Source: Alviniconcha marisindica
Lineage: Eukaryota; Mollusca; Gastropoda; Provannidae
Reading direction: 5' to 3'
DNA length: 64,000 nucleotides
Assembly (NCBI GenBank): GCA_018857735.1
Contig: JABMCL010000200.1
Span: 155,001 to 219,000, forward strand
How positions within the stretch are numbered: position 1 is the stretch's first letter; the number at the start of each line of letters is the position of its first letter. The position numbers and the translations under genes are program-made. This document shows, in pieces, positions 10,992 to 22,361 of this stretch. The notes under the pieces are model-generated. The model had not been told where the DNA came from and did not search any database. It saw only the letters and a list, made by a program, of their open reading frames with translations.

Positions 10992-11067
10992 ATGTGTGTG
11001 TGTGAGAGTGTGTGTGTGTGTGTGCGCGTGTGTGAGTGTGTGTGCGTGCGTGCGTGCGTGCGTGCGA

Positions 11068-11098
<31 letters not shown>

Positions 11099-11188
11099 TG
11101 TGTGTGTGTGTGCGTGCGTGCGCGTGTGTGTGTGCGTGCGTGCGTGCGTGCGTTCGAGCGCGTGTGCATGTGTGTGCGCGTGTGTGTC
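10992..11188. repeat. (GTGC)n/(GT)n microsatellite
   Basis: GTGC tetranucleotides interspersed with GT, imperfect. Confidence 0.95.
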
Positions 11189-11779
11189 AGTAAAACCACG
11201 GTGCATTATCAAATCCGTTCTCTCGCCATGCACTCCCCTTTAAGCGCAGCGCACACTCAGGCCCGGCGCTGTGTACCGAAAGGGACATCGACTATGTGAT
11301 AAGTTAACGCAGATCCGCGAGATAATAACTCGCTGAGCGAAAACGTATCGTTTTTTGTCCGCTGCATCGACGCCCGTGTAGCTACACAGAGACTACACTG
11401 AGCGCGGGGGACGATGCTCCCACGAGAGTCACGGACAGAACAGCTGTCGCTCGGCCTCGGTTTTGTAGTCATCAGCATCAGACAAAGCGTGAACCGATCA
11501 CGAGCAAATCTCCAGGCCGCTCACTCGATCTCATTTCCATACATTCAACATCAAAGCGGTTTTTATGCGCCGCATACTATGAACATGTGCAGCCACCACC
11601 TGCAATCTCTTTCAGCGGGGTACTGCGAACGCAGAAATTAAGGTCCCCTCTCTTTTGAGAACCTAGGTGACATGTTTCCATGTAAATCCCGGCGTAGGTC
11701 AGAATATAGCCACGCATGCTTTACCAACTGCCAGGAATGTCTTCCTTCTCCTAATTTCTGCCTTCCTAGTCCACTCACC

Positions 11780-11859
11780 TTCTCTGTCTGTGTCTGTCTG
11801 TCTGTCTGTGTCTGTCTGTCTGTCTCTCTTCTCCTGCTCTCTCTCTCTCTCTCTCTCTG

Positions 11860-11912
<53 letters not shown>
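11780..11912. repeat. (TCTG)n/(TC)n microsatellite
   Basis: Polypyrimidine tract of about 130 bp on the + strand. Confidence 0.95.
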
Positions 11913-11917
<5 letters not shown>

Positions 11918-12002
11918 CTCTGCCCCTGGCTACCAGAGAACAGGAACTGATTTGGTGCTCTAGAATTTTGTACCATATTTTGGATTTCTATCAAAGGAAA
12001 AA

Positions 12003-12422
12003 TTGGATAAAGGGGGCCTTCTGTTTGCTCTTCAGTCTGTGCCTGAAACCCAGACAACAAAATGTCATCTTACGTCCTGGGACGTCCACGGTAAGGGAAA
12101 AACAACAACTCTGGTCCTCAGATGGGACAGTGACAACACGGTAGCCACTGCCAGGCCCGACCAGAGCGAATCGGTGAGTTTTGCACGGTATCGCAAAAAG
12201 TCACCAAGTAAACTGAGACGTGACGCTCACCGCGCTATGACCAGACAACAGCAACTGCTCGCCCAAGGACCATCAGTCAAACCAAGTAAGGACGACATTT
12301 CTTCTACACAAGTTACTGACACAAACTTTGCTTCGTTTGAAAGCCCAGCTACACAGCCAAACCCACCCTCTACGATCGACGATGACAGTTCAGATGGTAG
12401 TGAAAAAGTACAGGAAAAGTGA
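12003..12422 (+). CDS. Unassigned 139-codon open frame, possibly a retroelement remnant
   Basis: The frame reads a polar protein with an HLTSWDVHGKG and VLRWDSD segment, then YRKKSPSKLRRDAHRA followed by a Gln/Ser/Asp-rich tail. The basic RRD segment after a short beta-like region resembles ORF1/gag-like proteins seen in molluscan retroelements, but I cannot name a family. Its composition is less repetitive than its neighbours. It has no introns and ends in TGA. A second frame follows at 12595-12900. It could also be chance. Confidence 0.3.
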   Translation: MDKGGLLFALQSVPETQTTKCHLTSWDVHGKGKTTTLVLRWDSDNTVATARPDQSESVSFARYRKKSPSKLRRDAHRAMTRQQQLLAQGPSVKPSKDDISSTQVTDTNFASFESPATQPNPPSTIDDDSSDGSEKVQEK

Positions 12423-12594
12423 CAGCAAAAGAACACGACTCGGTTAAAGAGCAAAGTGACAGTTTCTCGGAGACGACACACGAAATGTTTGGTGATGACG
12501 TGCATAATCAGTGGAACTGTGGAAGAGGGAAAAGATCAGATTCGCCAGTTCTGGGAGGAGCAACGTGGTGTCCTAGGTTACTACTTGTCAACTC

Positions 12595-12900
12595 TTGAAG
12601 AGGAGACATGCAGCTGTGGCGTCTGCTGAAAACCACACGGTACACAAAGAGGTTTGTGACCATCGATCCGGCAGATATTCTTTGTATGCACTGACTTCTG
12701 CAATTGTGTTTGAATACGACTTGAGAACGGGTACGGTAATGGATTGGTTCCCGTCCGAACTGAAACATGGCACGGATCATTCAAACAGGACTACTCACTG
12801 TGTGAAAAGATGGCCAGAGGTAGACCCTCTCAGGTATCCAGGTCACATCGACAAGATGAAACGACACACTAACGGTCGGAAATTCCTGGTCCGTTTTTAA
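12595..12900 (+). CDS. Unassigned 101-codon open frame
   Basis: A non-repetitive frame whose last residues fall inside the left arm of the inverted repeat at 12872. No family motif was recognised. It may be a decayed continuation of the upstream frame. Support is weak. Confidence 0.2.
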   Translation: MKRRHAAVASAENHTVHKEVCDHRSGRYSLYALTSAIVFEYDLRTGTVMDWFPSELKHGTDHSNRTTHCVKRWPEVDPLRYPGHIDKMKRHTNGRKFLVRF

Positions 12901-13426
12901 AGTTATTTTGGGTCACAAATATCACCACAATCGTTAAAGGAGGTTCAAATCTACCGATTACAGCCAAAATCTGCAAGAAAAGGTGTGTGTGTGGGGGGGG
13001 GGGGGGGGGTAAACAATATTTTTGTCTTTGTTTCGAGTCGGCGGATGTTGCCCTTTGACATTTGACATTTGACCTAGTTTCTCAGTAACAACGTGAACGC
13101 TTCCTGAGTGCCGATGTTGGCAAAGCAGTAGTATTCACGACTCGACATTCTCAGATTGCATTTTTTTTCCGTACATTTTCCGTGGGGTTTTAATTGCCGT
13201 AGTTTATTAACGAGGCCGCTTACCTAGCAGCACTTGGTCGGCTTCGTTCGCCATTTGCAATCGGTGACGCCGACTCGAAACAATCGAAGATGAAAAATAT
13301 ATGAAAAAAACCCACCTTTTGTTGTGGACTTTGGCTGTAATCGGTAGATTTGGACCTCATTTAACGATTGTGATGATATTGGTGACCCAAAATAACTTTA
13401 AAAACGGTCCAGGAATTTCCGACCGT
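12872..13426. repeat. Long inverted repeat (foldback element), arms about 160-170 bp
   Basis: The left arm 12872-13043 (starting ACGGTCGGAAATTCC) is the imperfect reverse complement of the right arm 13268-13426 (ending GGAATTTCCGACCGT). Shared internal blocks include TTTAAAGTTATTTTGGGTCAC and CGATTACAGCCAAA, and the inner ends share TTGTTTCGAGTCGGCG. A poly-G interruption lies in the left arm. There is no transposase, and target-site duplication is not evident. It is probably a long-TIR MITE. Confidence 0.8.
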
Positions 13427-13609
13427 CTCCTTGGATTTTACTGTGCGGATGTAACCACTGAGCCAGCTCTAGACACTGTCACTGAGCTGACAGCACGTGC
13501 CGAAGCTGCAACTCGGAAACAGACTATACAACAGCAAAAATCCGTGGACACTCGGTGAACCATGAACCGTTTGATTCGTGGCAAGTGTGGCAGCATGCTG
13601 CTGCTGTTC

Positions 13610-13785
13610 TGTTACTTAATGACCTCGGATGTCGGTTGAGATATTAGGGACAAGCTGAGACCAATGCGTGAGTATGGTTCAATATATCTTTACGTCCACG
13701 GAAACCAGAAGGCTCGTTAGGACGGACAGCCCAGGACAGCCACCTCGACTCTCACACAGCTCCTGAACTCTGAGTCTGGCAACAT
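13610..13785 (-). repeat. SINE-like dispersed repeat (family of 3965-4190)
   Basis: About 170 bp closely match 17110-17283: ATATTAGGGACAAG, TTTACGTCCACG and GGCTCGTTAGGACGGACAG blocks, ending at CACACAGCTCCTGAACT. It is inverted relative to the 3965-4190 copies. Confidence 0.7.
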
Positions 13786-13937
13786 CTGTGACAGACTGAA
13801 CATATCGCGATCAGACTTTCAAAATAACATGGCGGTGTCCATGATATTCCAAAATGTGTACGTGAATACTTCGTTTGGTGTTTGTGACGATCCCCCCTCC
13901 CGCTCAGTGGACTTAAAAGCCTGGGAGTAATAAACCA

Positions 13938-13967
13938 TCTCTGTCTCTCTCTGTCTCTCTCTGTCTC

Positions 13968-14017
<50 letters not shown>

Positions 14018-14056
14018 ATCTCTCTCTCTCTCTGTATCTCTCCCTCTCTCTCTCTC
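13938..14056. repeat. (TC)n microsatellite
   Basis: TC-rich polypyrimidine tract with CTG and CCA interruptions. Confidence 0.95.
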
Positions 14057-14119
14057 CAAATCCTCTCCCTACTGATTTTGAACGCTTGGGACAGCAACAC
14101 CTGTTGCTCGGTGCGCGCT

Positions 14120-14190
14120 TTTTTTTTTTTTTTATAAATATTTTTATATAACTTTTGTTTTTTTATAAATATTTTTATATAACTTTTATA
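14120..14190. repeat. Direct duplication of an AT-rich 35-bp unit
   Basis: A TTTTTATAAATATTTTTATA plus TAACTTTT unit occurs twice in tandem. Confidence 0.8.
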
Positions 14191-14539
14191 TAACCCCCTC
14201 TGTGTGTTATACATTAACTCTTGTTTTCTTTCCATTGTCCACCTTTTGTACTGATAATTAACTACCCATTTTTGCATTTCCTGTTTTTTTGCTTCATTAT
14301 TATTGTTCCTACAATCGCTAACCGTCAGCTTGAACCTACCGGATCGCAGTATTATAGTTCTTACTAGCGACTTGGTAGACTTCAGTTTATGCACTGCTGC
14401 GAGTCGGTCATTTGAGTGTTTACCACCTATATAACAAAGTGCCCGATGTGTGTAATTTTCTGCAGAGTCAGTCACCCTCGGAATATCATCTTTTGGGAAT
14501 TACTGAGTCGCGGTTAGACTTTAAAATTACTGACCATAG

Positions 14540-15262
14540 CACCAGCATTCCAGAAAACTCTTCTACAACGCTCACATAAAACCTCACATCGATTATGCGT
14601 CAGTAGTGTGGGATGACTGTGGCGAAGTACACTTAAGAAAACTGAATTCCCTACATCGAAGGGCAGGCGAATTAATCCTTCCTGATCCTTCCCTATCTAC
14701 AGAGCAAAAGATGAGTGCACTTTGAATTTTTAACCTACCGCAACAGCTCGCTTACAATAAAGGAATATTTATGCATAAAGTTCTTAATAATAACTCCCCA
14801 AATTACCTGGCACAACTCTTTGTTAGTCACCAATCCCACTACACCAACTCCAGGAATAAACTCTACGTGCCAAGGCAAAGGCTTGACTAATTTAAAACTA
14901 GCATATCCTTCGCTAGAGCGTCCCCCTGTAACTCCCTCCCTCAAAATATAAAGTAATTTTTCTTCCTTGTTTCAAACGGAATCTGCACAAATACATGTCT
15001 GAGAATAACCTTTCGTGAAATGTAGACGGATTTGTTGGAATCACACGTTTGCCTAAAAAAAAATTGAGTGTTGTATACATGTATGCCCACGAAAGAAATT
15101 TAATTCTGATGTATCTGCACATTCGTAGGAACTATGATATTATAATATGCTTATAATATTTGTTTGTGGTATTGTCGTGTTTGTGTTTGTAGTATAGCAA
15201 GGACTGGCTGTTAGATAGGTCCAAATGGACCTATAACGCTTCTATCCTTGAGTATTAAAGTT
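14540..15262 (+). mobile_element. Degenerate non-LTR retrotransposon, RT C-terminal region and 3' UTR
   Basis: 14558-14960 reads, with a few stops, the conserved region after the RT catalytic domain: YNAHIKPHIDYASVVWDDCG, then LNSLHRRAGELILPDPSLS, QLAYNKGIFMHKVL and a RQRLD...ASPCNSLPQNIK block. These are typical of CR1/L2/Jockey-like LINEs with ...WNSLP... ends. The 3' UTR at 15147-15262 ends in TATTAAAGTTTTCGAG and recurs alone at 6598-6725. Stops show it is inactive. Confidence 0.8.
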
Positions 15263-15654
15263 TTCGAGTCCGAGCTCCCTAGCGCGGCAGTTTCCTGTTT
15301 TTCACCAGAGTAACCCCCCTCAGCGCGTTGTCGTCGTGGTGGAGCTGCGGGCAGTGCCGTTAGGCCGTCGTCTGGACGGCGAGAACTTGAACAGGCAGGC
15401 AGCTAGGTCACGTGACATTACCCAGTCTCGCTTTCGATTTGGTGACCCTACGTGACCTCCGTCTTCGTGAATATTTATAACAATGGCCCAATGGCTGGTT
15501 AAACCTAAAAAAATTATATAAGAAAATAAAATAATGGGGGGGGGGGGGGGGGACTCAATGCTGCATTACCCGCCCCTGCCCCCCCCCCCCCCTCCACCCG
15601 CCCTCTGATGATGAATCAGTTTACAGTGGTGACAGCTGGGACCGACACCCGAGC

Positions 15655-15763
15655 ACACACACGCACATACACAAACACACTACACACATACGCACGCACA
15701 CACACACACACACACACACACTACACTACACAACACTGCACACACACACACACACACACACAA

Positions 15764-15823
<60 letters not shown>

Positions 15824-15839
15824 CACTACAATACACAAC

Positions 15840-15886
<47 letters not shown>
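15655..15886. repeat. (CA)n compound microsatellite
   Basis: CA runs with recurring CACTACACTACA and CACTGCACAC interruptions. Confidence 0.95.
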
Positions 15887-16084
15887 CCCGTGATCAAGAG
15901 ACGCCAGGTGGACAGGTTCATACGATGCACGTGCTGACTGTGAGAGCGCTGCAGCCAACAGTACAGCAATGCCAGCGCTACAAAGCCATCAGCCGGCCCG
16001 CCCTACCGACCACTCTGTGCTGACGACACCTGTGGTGGCACAGTGGTTAACGCCTCAGTCATCAGCAACAATAACATCACACTT

Positions 16085-16320
16085 TTCTTTTTTTAAGCGC
16101 TGTATCTCACCAACGAGGGTGAGTTTTGGGTGTGTTTCTTTCTTTCTTTCTTAAGCGCCGTATCTCACCAGCGAGGGCGAGTTTGTTTGTTTTTAAGTGC
16201 CATATGTCACCAACAAGGGTGAGTTTTTTGTTTGTTTTTGTTGTTGTTTTTTGTTGTTGTTTTTTGGGGGGGAGTTATTTCTGTTTTTAAGTGCCGTATC
16301 TCACCAACAAGAGCACACCG
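16085..16320 (+). repeat. Tandem/dispersed unit with TATCTCACCAACGAGGGTGA, four copies
   Basis: Four units near 16092, 16150, 16190 and 16282 share AAG(C/T)GC(C/T)(G/A)TAT(C/G)TCACCA and GAGGGTGAGTTT, separated by T/G-rich filler. A related CGTATCTCACTGACAGGGTGAG occurs at 23770-23800, so the unit is also dispersed. Confidence 0.7.
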
Positions 16321-16677
16321 TGCTTTGCAGGTTCATGACCAACATACACAATACTTATATATATAGATATATATATATATAGATATTTTTAAACATAATA
16401 AACATAATATTCCTCACACACGGGCACACACACCCATGCATACAAGACAAGAGACAGACAGACAGAGACAGCACACAGACAGTGTGCTCATTTACACTCA
16501 AATAAGCATATTGCTTTTGTGTTTCCTGTACTTATTTGTTGAGTTATGATTATGATGAATGAATAAAATTTTGTTTAAACCAGCACACAGACAGACATAC
16601 AGAAAAAACCCATTTCATGTAACGCAATCCATACTTTATTCCAACATGAGGACTGAAAGGCACACACAATCATACAC

Positions 16678-16735
16678 GTGTATATATGCATACATACATA
16701 CATACATACACGTGTATACATACATACATACACAC
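16678..16735. repeat. (CATA)n short tandem repeat
   Basis: CATACATA units around two CACGTGTATA motifs. Confidence 0.9.
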
Positions 16736-17109
16736 ATTCACAACTTACAGAAAATAAACTCATAAATACTTGTTCAGACTGTGCAAACATCATTTGTTCA
16801 ATACTACGACTTTTGCGAAACATTCTCAAAGCATTGAATAGTGGTGTGTGTGTGGGAAGGGGGAGGAGGCAAGCAGCGCCAATAGTTGACTCCGTCTAAA
16901 TATTATATATATATATTATTGACTCCGTCCAAAGTGGAACTGTTCATCTTTTTTCCCTTCCAACTGGCCTGTATGGTTGAAATGGGTCAAAGCAGAGCTA
17001 CAACACTTTCCTCATCCCAGGCGGGCGTCATTCCAGCAGAGGGGCTCACAAAAACAGCAAATTATTGAAGCCTGTGAGAAAATGCAAACAAGGGCGGTTG
17101 TTGATGATG

Positions 17110-17283
17110 ATGATGAAGTGATGCTTAATGTCCTCAGATGTCAGTTGACATATTAGGGACAAGTTGTGACCAATGCCGAAGCACGGTTCAATAATTCTTT
17201 ACGTCCACAAAAACCAGAAGGCTCGTTAGGACGGACAGCTCAGGACGGCCACCTCGACTCTCACACAGCTCCTGAACTATGGG
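17110..17283 (-). repeat. SINE-like dispersed repeat (family of 13610-13785)
   Basis: Shares ATATTAGGGACAAG, TCTTTACGTCCAC and GGCTCGTTAGGACGGACAG blocks and the CTCACACAGCTCCTGAACT end with 13610-13785, in the same orientation. Confidence 0.7.
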
Positions 17284-17335
17284 GCGGTTGTAATAACAAG
17301 ACGTCAATTATACCTACTGTGTCATCACAAAAAAA

Positions 17336-17510
<175 letters not shown>

Positions 17511-17541
17511 GCCCAAATTCAATACAACTAGACTGGTTGTG

Positions 17542-17543
<2 letters not shown>

Positions 17544-17599
<56 letters not shown>

Positions 17600-17600
17600 A
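17544..17600. repeat. (AT)n microsatellite
   Basis: AT run shortly after the GT tract, the same pairing as at 10173-10570. Confidence 0.97.
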
Positions 17601-18024
17601 TCAGCATGAGCATCAAATTAACATTCGAACACATGTTGCAGGCACAGGCAATGTGCTTGAATTATTATCATGTGATCCCTTGATAGAAGTCACTTTACCA
17701 ACATTGCTTGGTTTTGTTTTTCCTTTGTCAGCATGTCTTCTTTTGTTTCTGTTCAGGCAGTTATTTTGTTATTTTGCCACACTTTGTTGCCACAAATTTT
17801 TCTTTGAAATTTGAAGGTAGGGGTGGTCTATTTTTCACTGCTGATGCGAAGTGTTAGACTCATTCTTATTGTATACTGTTTGAACTTACAGTGTTGCACT
17901 AAAAATGCATATAAAAGGTTTGATAATAACAAGTGCAACCCCTTTATAAGTCTTATTTTATGGCTACAGATTGCCTTTCAGCCTGAAACATAGGAAACAC
18001 TCCAGACACTCACATTCAATGGGG

Positions 18025-18028
<4 letters not shown>

Positions 18029-18104
<76 letters not shown>
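18029..18104. repeat. (CT)n(CA)n microsatellite
   Basis: Pure CT run joined to a CA run. Confidence 0.97.
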
Positions 18105-18296
18105 CATGTACAACAGTTCAAAAAAGTTCTCAACAGAAAACTGTTTAGAACTTTGCTGGAAGTAATCAACAAATGCAGAATACTATAACCTCCCAAGGCT
18201 TCACTTGTATGAACTGAAGTTACCATACACTTTTATAATAGCTCTTTACTTTGAAAGTATTTAGATAATTTTTGGTGGTGAGGCAGCATGGCTGGC

Positions 18297-18390
18297 CAGT
18301 GTGACCTTGAACTTAGGCCAAGGTCACCGAAACCAGTGTCCAATATGACCTTCAAGTTAGGCCAAGGTCACCAAAACCAGTCGATGGAGT
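18297..18390. repeat. Direct duplication with inverted AGGTCA-like half sites
   Basis: About 47 bp repeated twice. Each copy contains TGACCTTGAACTTAGGCC (or the diverged TGACCTTCAAGTTAGGCC) joined to AAGGTCACC, an inverted arrangement of TCAAGGTCA-like half sites. Confidence 0.6.
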
Positions 18391-18577
18391 CTCGGAGAAA
18401 AAGCAAAAGTGTCAATTTGTGAGTTATTTTCTCTGCCATTTTTCTTCTTCTAACGCTGCCATGTGGACAGCCAAACGCTGATCATTACACAGACTGATGA
18501 TTTACTTGCATAAGATTTTATTTCAGTCAAAAACATGCTCACACATCTCAATCACTAACATATTACAGAGTATAATA

Positions 18578-18779
18578 ACTGACATTTTACTGACTATCAA
18601 GCTTGTACCTTTACAAAGCCAGTGGTTAACTGACATTTTACTGACTATCAAGCCTGTAGCTTTACAAAGCCAGTGGTTAACTGACATTTTACTGACTATC
18701 AAGCCTGTACCTTTACAAAGCCAGTGGTTAACTGACATTTTACTGACTATCAAGCCTGTACCTTTACAAAACCAGTGGA
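18578..18779. repeat. 51-bp minisatellite, four copies
   Basis: The unit starts GACATTTTACTGACTATCAA and ends with ACAAAGCCAGTGGTTAACT, recurring at 18581, 18632, 18683 and 18734. Because 51 is divisible by 3, all frames repeat every 17 codons, which explains the open frames across it. Confidence 0.95.
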
Positions 18780-18799
18780 CGTGGTTCACAACACAACCA

Positions 18800-20860
18800 A
18801 TTCAATTCAAAACAATTCACACACACTTTGACTTCAAGTTATCTGTTCTGGTCAACACACATCTCAGCACCAATAAACAACACAAAAACAAACAAACAAA
18901 AAACATGCAGCCATCCAAATGTCTGCCCAAATCAGCCAACCATTATAATTTACAGTAAACGTGACCTTAAACCCAAGAGGTTAAAGTAATAAAATTGCAG
19001 GTTACATAGATTTTTTTATTTTAAGTTTCAGTCTGAAGGTGCAGATGGTGTCAAATATTATATGCCATGCCACTACCTTGTTTGTGAGCTACAGGATGTC
19101 TTATCTTCTTAACTCAAATTATCCTATGATATGAATACCATATGAAAATTTCAGTTAAAAATACTTCAGAAAGCAAACGGCGTGCTCCAATCAATGTAAA
19201 CAAAAAACTTCTGACGAAGAAAGTATAATAATAAGTCACATCAAATCACAGTCCGAGTCACAATCTTTCTGAACAAGGTAGATCAGAATTTACCTTCTTT
19301 CTTTTCAACCGTATAGATATCACTTGCCACAATGGAAATACATAAACAATAAGAAGCACATGGCTCAATAACATCTCTACAACAAAGTCTGCCAGTTCAG
19401 CATGCTGGTTTGTCAGGAAATTAAACACAGAAATATGGATAGAAAAACAAAAACAAAGTAGTTCAAAACAAATGCACATACAAAAATATAACGAAAAACT
19501 ATAAATTAATCCATCCATTCACAAAAACAACACCAACAAAAAACATACACACACATATACACAACCCAGCCATTTTTAAACTGGTGGACAAAATGGCAAA
19601 AGCGGGTTTCTGAAAAAATATGCAGTACCGTGCCGTGACTGAAAAACAAAATACCACACTTCACTCCATGCAAGATCTTGAGACTTCTATGTTACATGTG
19701 ACTAAAAACGAATCACAGAAAGAAAGAAAGAAAGAAAAAAAAAAAGGACAAGAAAGACATACTTCATTTCAAATGAAAATCAGGTCATTTGAGGATCAAT
19801 TTATATGTTATCCAACTGAATAGAAGGCATGTCATGAGAGCGAAGAAAAAGAAATGAGGGATTCACTCGTTCCGTCTCCACAAGGATCGTAGCGGATGAA
19901 TGAGGGAGGAATGTTGGAGTGAAAAGAAGATGAAAGACAGGAAGAAGTGATGCAGTTAAAATTTGAACATGTCCAGTGCTTTTCCACACTACTACCCAAT
20001 GTGACTCGATTGTTCTCCCCAGGAAATGGGCCAATGGCCTTATTCATTAAACCATCGATCAATCAGTTAAACCATCAATCAATCAATCAATCTCCACAAG
20101 CTGCTTACCGGTCCGGACCGTGTACGAGTCTACTGTTAGCTGACCCCATGTGGGTGAGGGAGAGACAGAAACTCAGAGCGAGGATTGCAAAGAGAGAGAG
20201 AGGAGGTGGGGGCGGGAGGGGGGAGGAGGGGGATGGGGAGGGGGGTGACACAGAAAGAGAAATATCACACCCACATGGCAGGTGTGCTTACAATGAATAA
20301 TATACACACGTTTACAACACAAAAGGCTTACAATGCAAAGTAGGACTAATGAGCAAAACTGCCTAACTTGCTTATAAAATGCCCACAAAATATTAATGGC
20401 ATTTCTGGTAGAGAAACAGACGGACAAAGTCGCAGAGAGAAGGGGACGGAGAGAGAAGTGTGGAAGAGAGAAAGTTGGGGTGGTTGGGGGGGGGGGGCGG
20501 TGTGGCACAGAGAATCAGAAATACACAAACACTGCAGTGTGTGTTTACAACAATGTACATGTTTACAGTTCAAAAGACATACAACAGAAAGTAGGACTGA
20601 TGAGCAGAATGGTCTAACTTACTGACGAAACTGACATAGAAACTTTGGCATTTCTTTGCAGCAAGGCATTATTAAACATGTCTGATGGCAGTATCATGTG
20701 TACACTACATGCTACAAGTCGTAAGGCTTACACTTCGAGTGCATACAGAATTCCGTTCACCATCTTGAAAATTAAACCCATGTCTGACTTCTCTGTCAAG
20801 AGATGTCAGAGATCTTCTGTCACATGCAAAGTCAGAAGAAAAAAATCTATGAATGCCTTT
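18800..20860. other. AT-rich, 3'-UTR-like sequence without recognised gene
   Basis: Mostly unique AT-rich DNA. It includes a SINE-like stretch near 20020-20100 with ATCAATCA repeats, purine-rich G tracts near 20195-20250 and 20480-20500, and a lone inverted copy of the 70-bp repeat at 19797-19836. No exon was recognised. Confidence 0.35.
19797..19836 (-). repeat. Single inverted copy of half the 70-bp satellite unit
   Basis: Reads TTATATGTTATCCAACTGAA then TAGAAGGCATGTCATGA, the exact reverse complement of the core of the array starting about 1 kb away at 20860. Confidence 0.85.
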
Positions 20861-21430
20861 GCAATGCCTTCTATTCAGTTGGACAACATATAAAGGTTTT
20901 CTGTAATTCTGTCATCATCACACTAATCATGACATGCCTTCTATTCAGTTGGATAACATATAAAGGTTTTCTGTAATCCTGTCATCATCACACTAATCAT
21001 GACATGCCTTCTATTCAGTTGGATAACATATGAAGGTTTTCTGTAATCCTGTCATCATCACACTAATCATGACAATTGACATGCCTTCTATTCAGTTGGA
21101 TAACATATAAAGGTTTTCTGTAATCCTGTCATCATCACACTAATCATGACATGCCTTCTATTCAGTTGGATAACATATAAAGGTTTTCTGTAATCCTGTC
21201 ATCATCACACTAATCATGACATGCCTTCTATTCAGTTGGATAACATATAAAGGTTTTCTGTAATCCTGTCATCATCACACTAATCATGACATGCCTTCTA
21301 TTCAGTTGGATAACATATAAAGGTTTTCTGTAATCCTGTCATCATCACACTAATCATGACATGCCTTCTATTCAGTTGGATAACATATAAAGGTTTTCTG
21401 TAATCCTGTCATCATCACACTAATCATGAC
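20860..21430 (+). repeat. 70-bp satellite, eight copies
   Basis: The unit begins ATGCCTTCTATTCAGTTGGA, continues TAACATATAAAGGTTTTCTG and ends CATCACACTAATCATGAC. GCCTT recurs at 20866, 20936, 21006, 21083 and 21153 onward. Spacing is 70 bp except for one 77-bp unit carrying a short insertion. Copies are nearly identical. Confidence 0.95.
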
Positions 21431-21490
21431 AAACAAAAAGCAAGAAAAGAGCCATGCAAACAAATCAGCAGAACATATTCAACCAATCTT

Positions 21491-21850
21491 TTAATTAATT
21501 TGACACATCATCACGCAAACTGTCAAATTTGACCCGAAACAAAGCTGAGGAAGTGTGCACGAAAGAGCCACAGGGTGACAGCTAGCACCGGGGCTATTGA
21601 CACACACAGATATGTCCAGGCGGAGCGTGGGACGGTGCATTGGCACTTGGCTGTCCTGGGACAGATGCAAGCCGCGCTCAGGACCAGGACTGAGCGAGGC
21701 GTGCATTCCACGGTATGCCATCCGCTGTCTAGAACACAGAGCTGCGGTATGGCAGCACAGGAGACAGATGACGCGTGTGGAACGATAGTGATGCCAAACT
21801 TCTGGTTCAGCTCGCAGATGTGGATGCAGCAACCCATGCCCACCCCAAGC
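21491..21850 (-). other. GC-balanced open region, unassigned
   Basis: About 330 bp is open in two minus frames and one plus frame, without simple repeats, and unlike the AT-rich neighbourhood. One minus frame has Cys-rich MGCCIHICELNQKFGITIV and a hydrophobic APVLAVTLWLFRAHFL segment. On the minus strand a CTGGTCAG acceptor-like site lies just before the open part, inside the adjacent 16-bp array. I do not recognise a family. It could be an exon, pseudogene fragment or chance. Confidence 0.25.
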
Positions 21851-21857
21851 TGAGCTG

Positions 21858-22036
21858 ACCAGAGTGCAGACTGAGCAGAGTGCAGACTGAGCAGAGTGCA
21901 GACTGAGCAGAGTGCAGACTGAGCAGAGTGCAGACTGAGCTGAGTGCAGACTGAGCAGAGTGCAGACTGAGCAGAGTGCAGACTGAGCAGAGTGCAGACT
22001 GAGCAGAGTGCAGACTGAGCAGAGTGCAGACTGAGC
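21858..22036. repeat. 16-bp minisatellite, about 11 copies
   Basis: The unit AGAGTGCAGACTGAGC recurs head-to-tail with one CTGAG variant. The minus strand repeats TCTGCACTCTGCTCAG. Confidence 0.95.
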
Positions 22037-22361
22037 CTGGGCTGTAGTGTAAATCAAATGCTCTGTCTATATTTGCTGCGTGTGAAGTTGGCTTTCCCAA
22101 GCTGGTGGCTGTTTTCTCATCGCTGCACAGGGTTGCTCACTCCACAGAACACACAACACTGCCGTTCCCCGTTCAGTGCAATGTGTACCGTTGTCCTTTA
22201 TTATTCCACGTGCCTCAATTTCCATGCCATACACTCACTCTCTTTTCACGCTGGCAAGACTAAGACTGTAACAGTAAAAAAAAAAAAAAAAACCCACAAC
22301 ACATACAGAAAGAGACGCACAGCAAAGGAGTGGGCAGCAGCAGGGCAGAGCACACCGCAAA

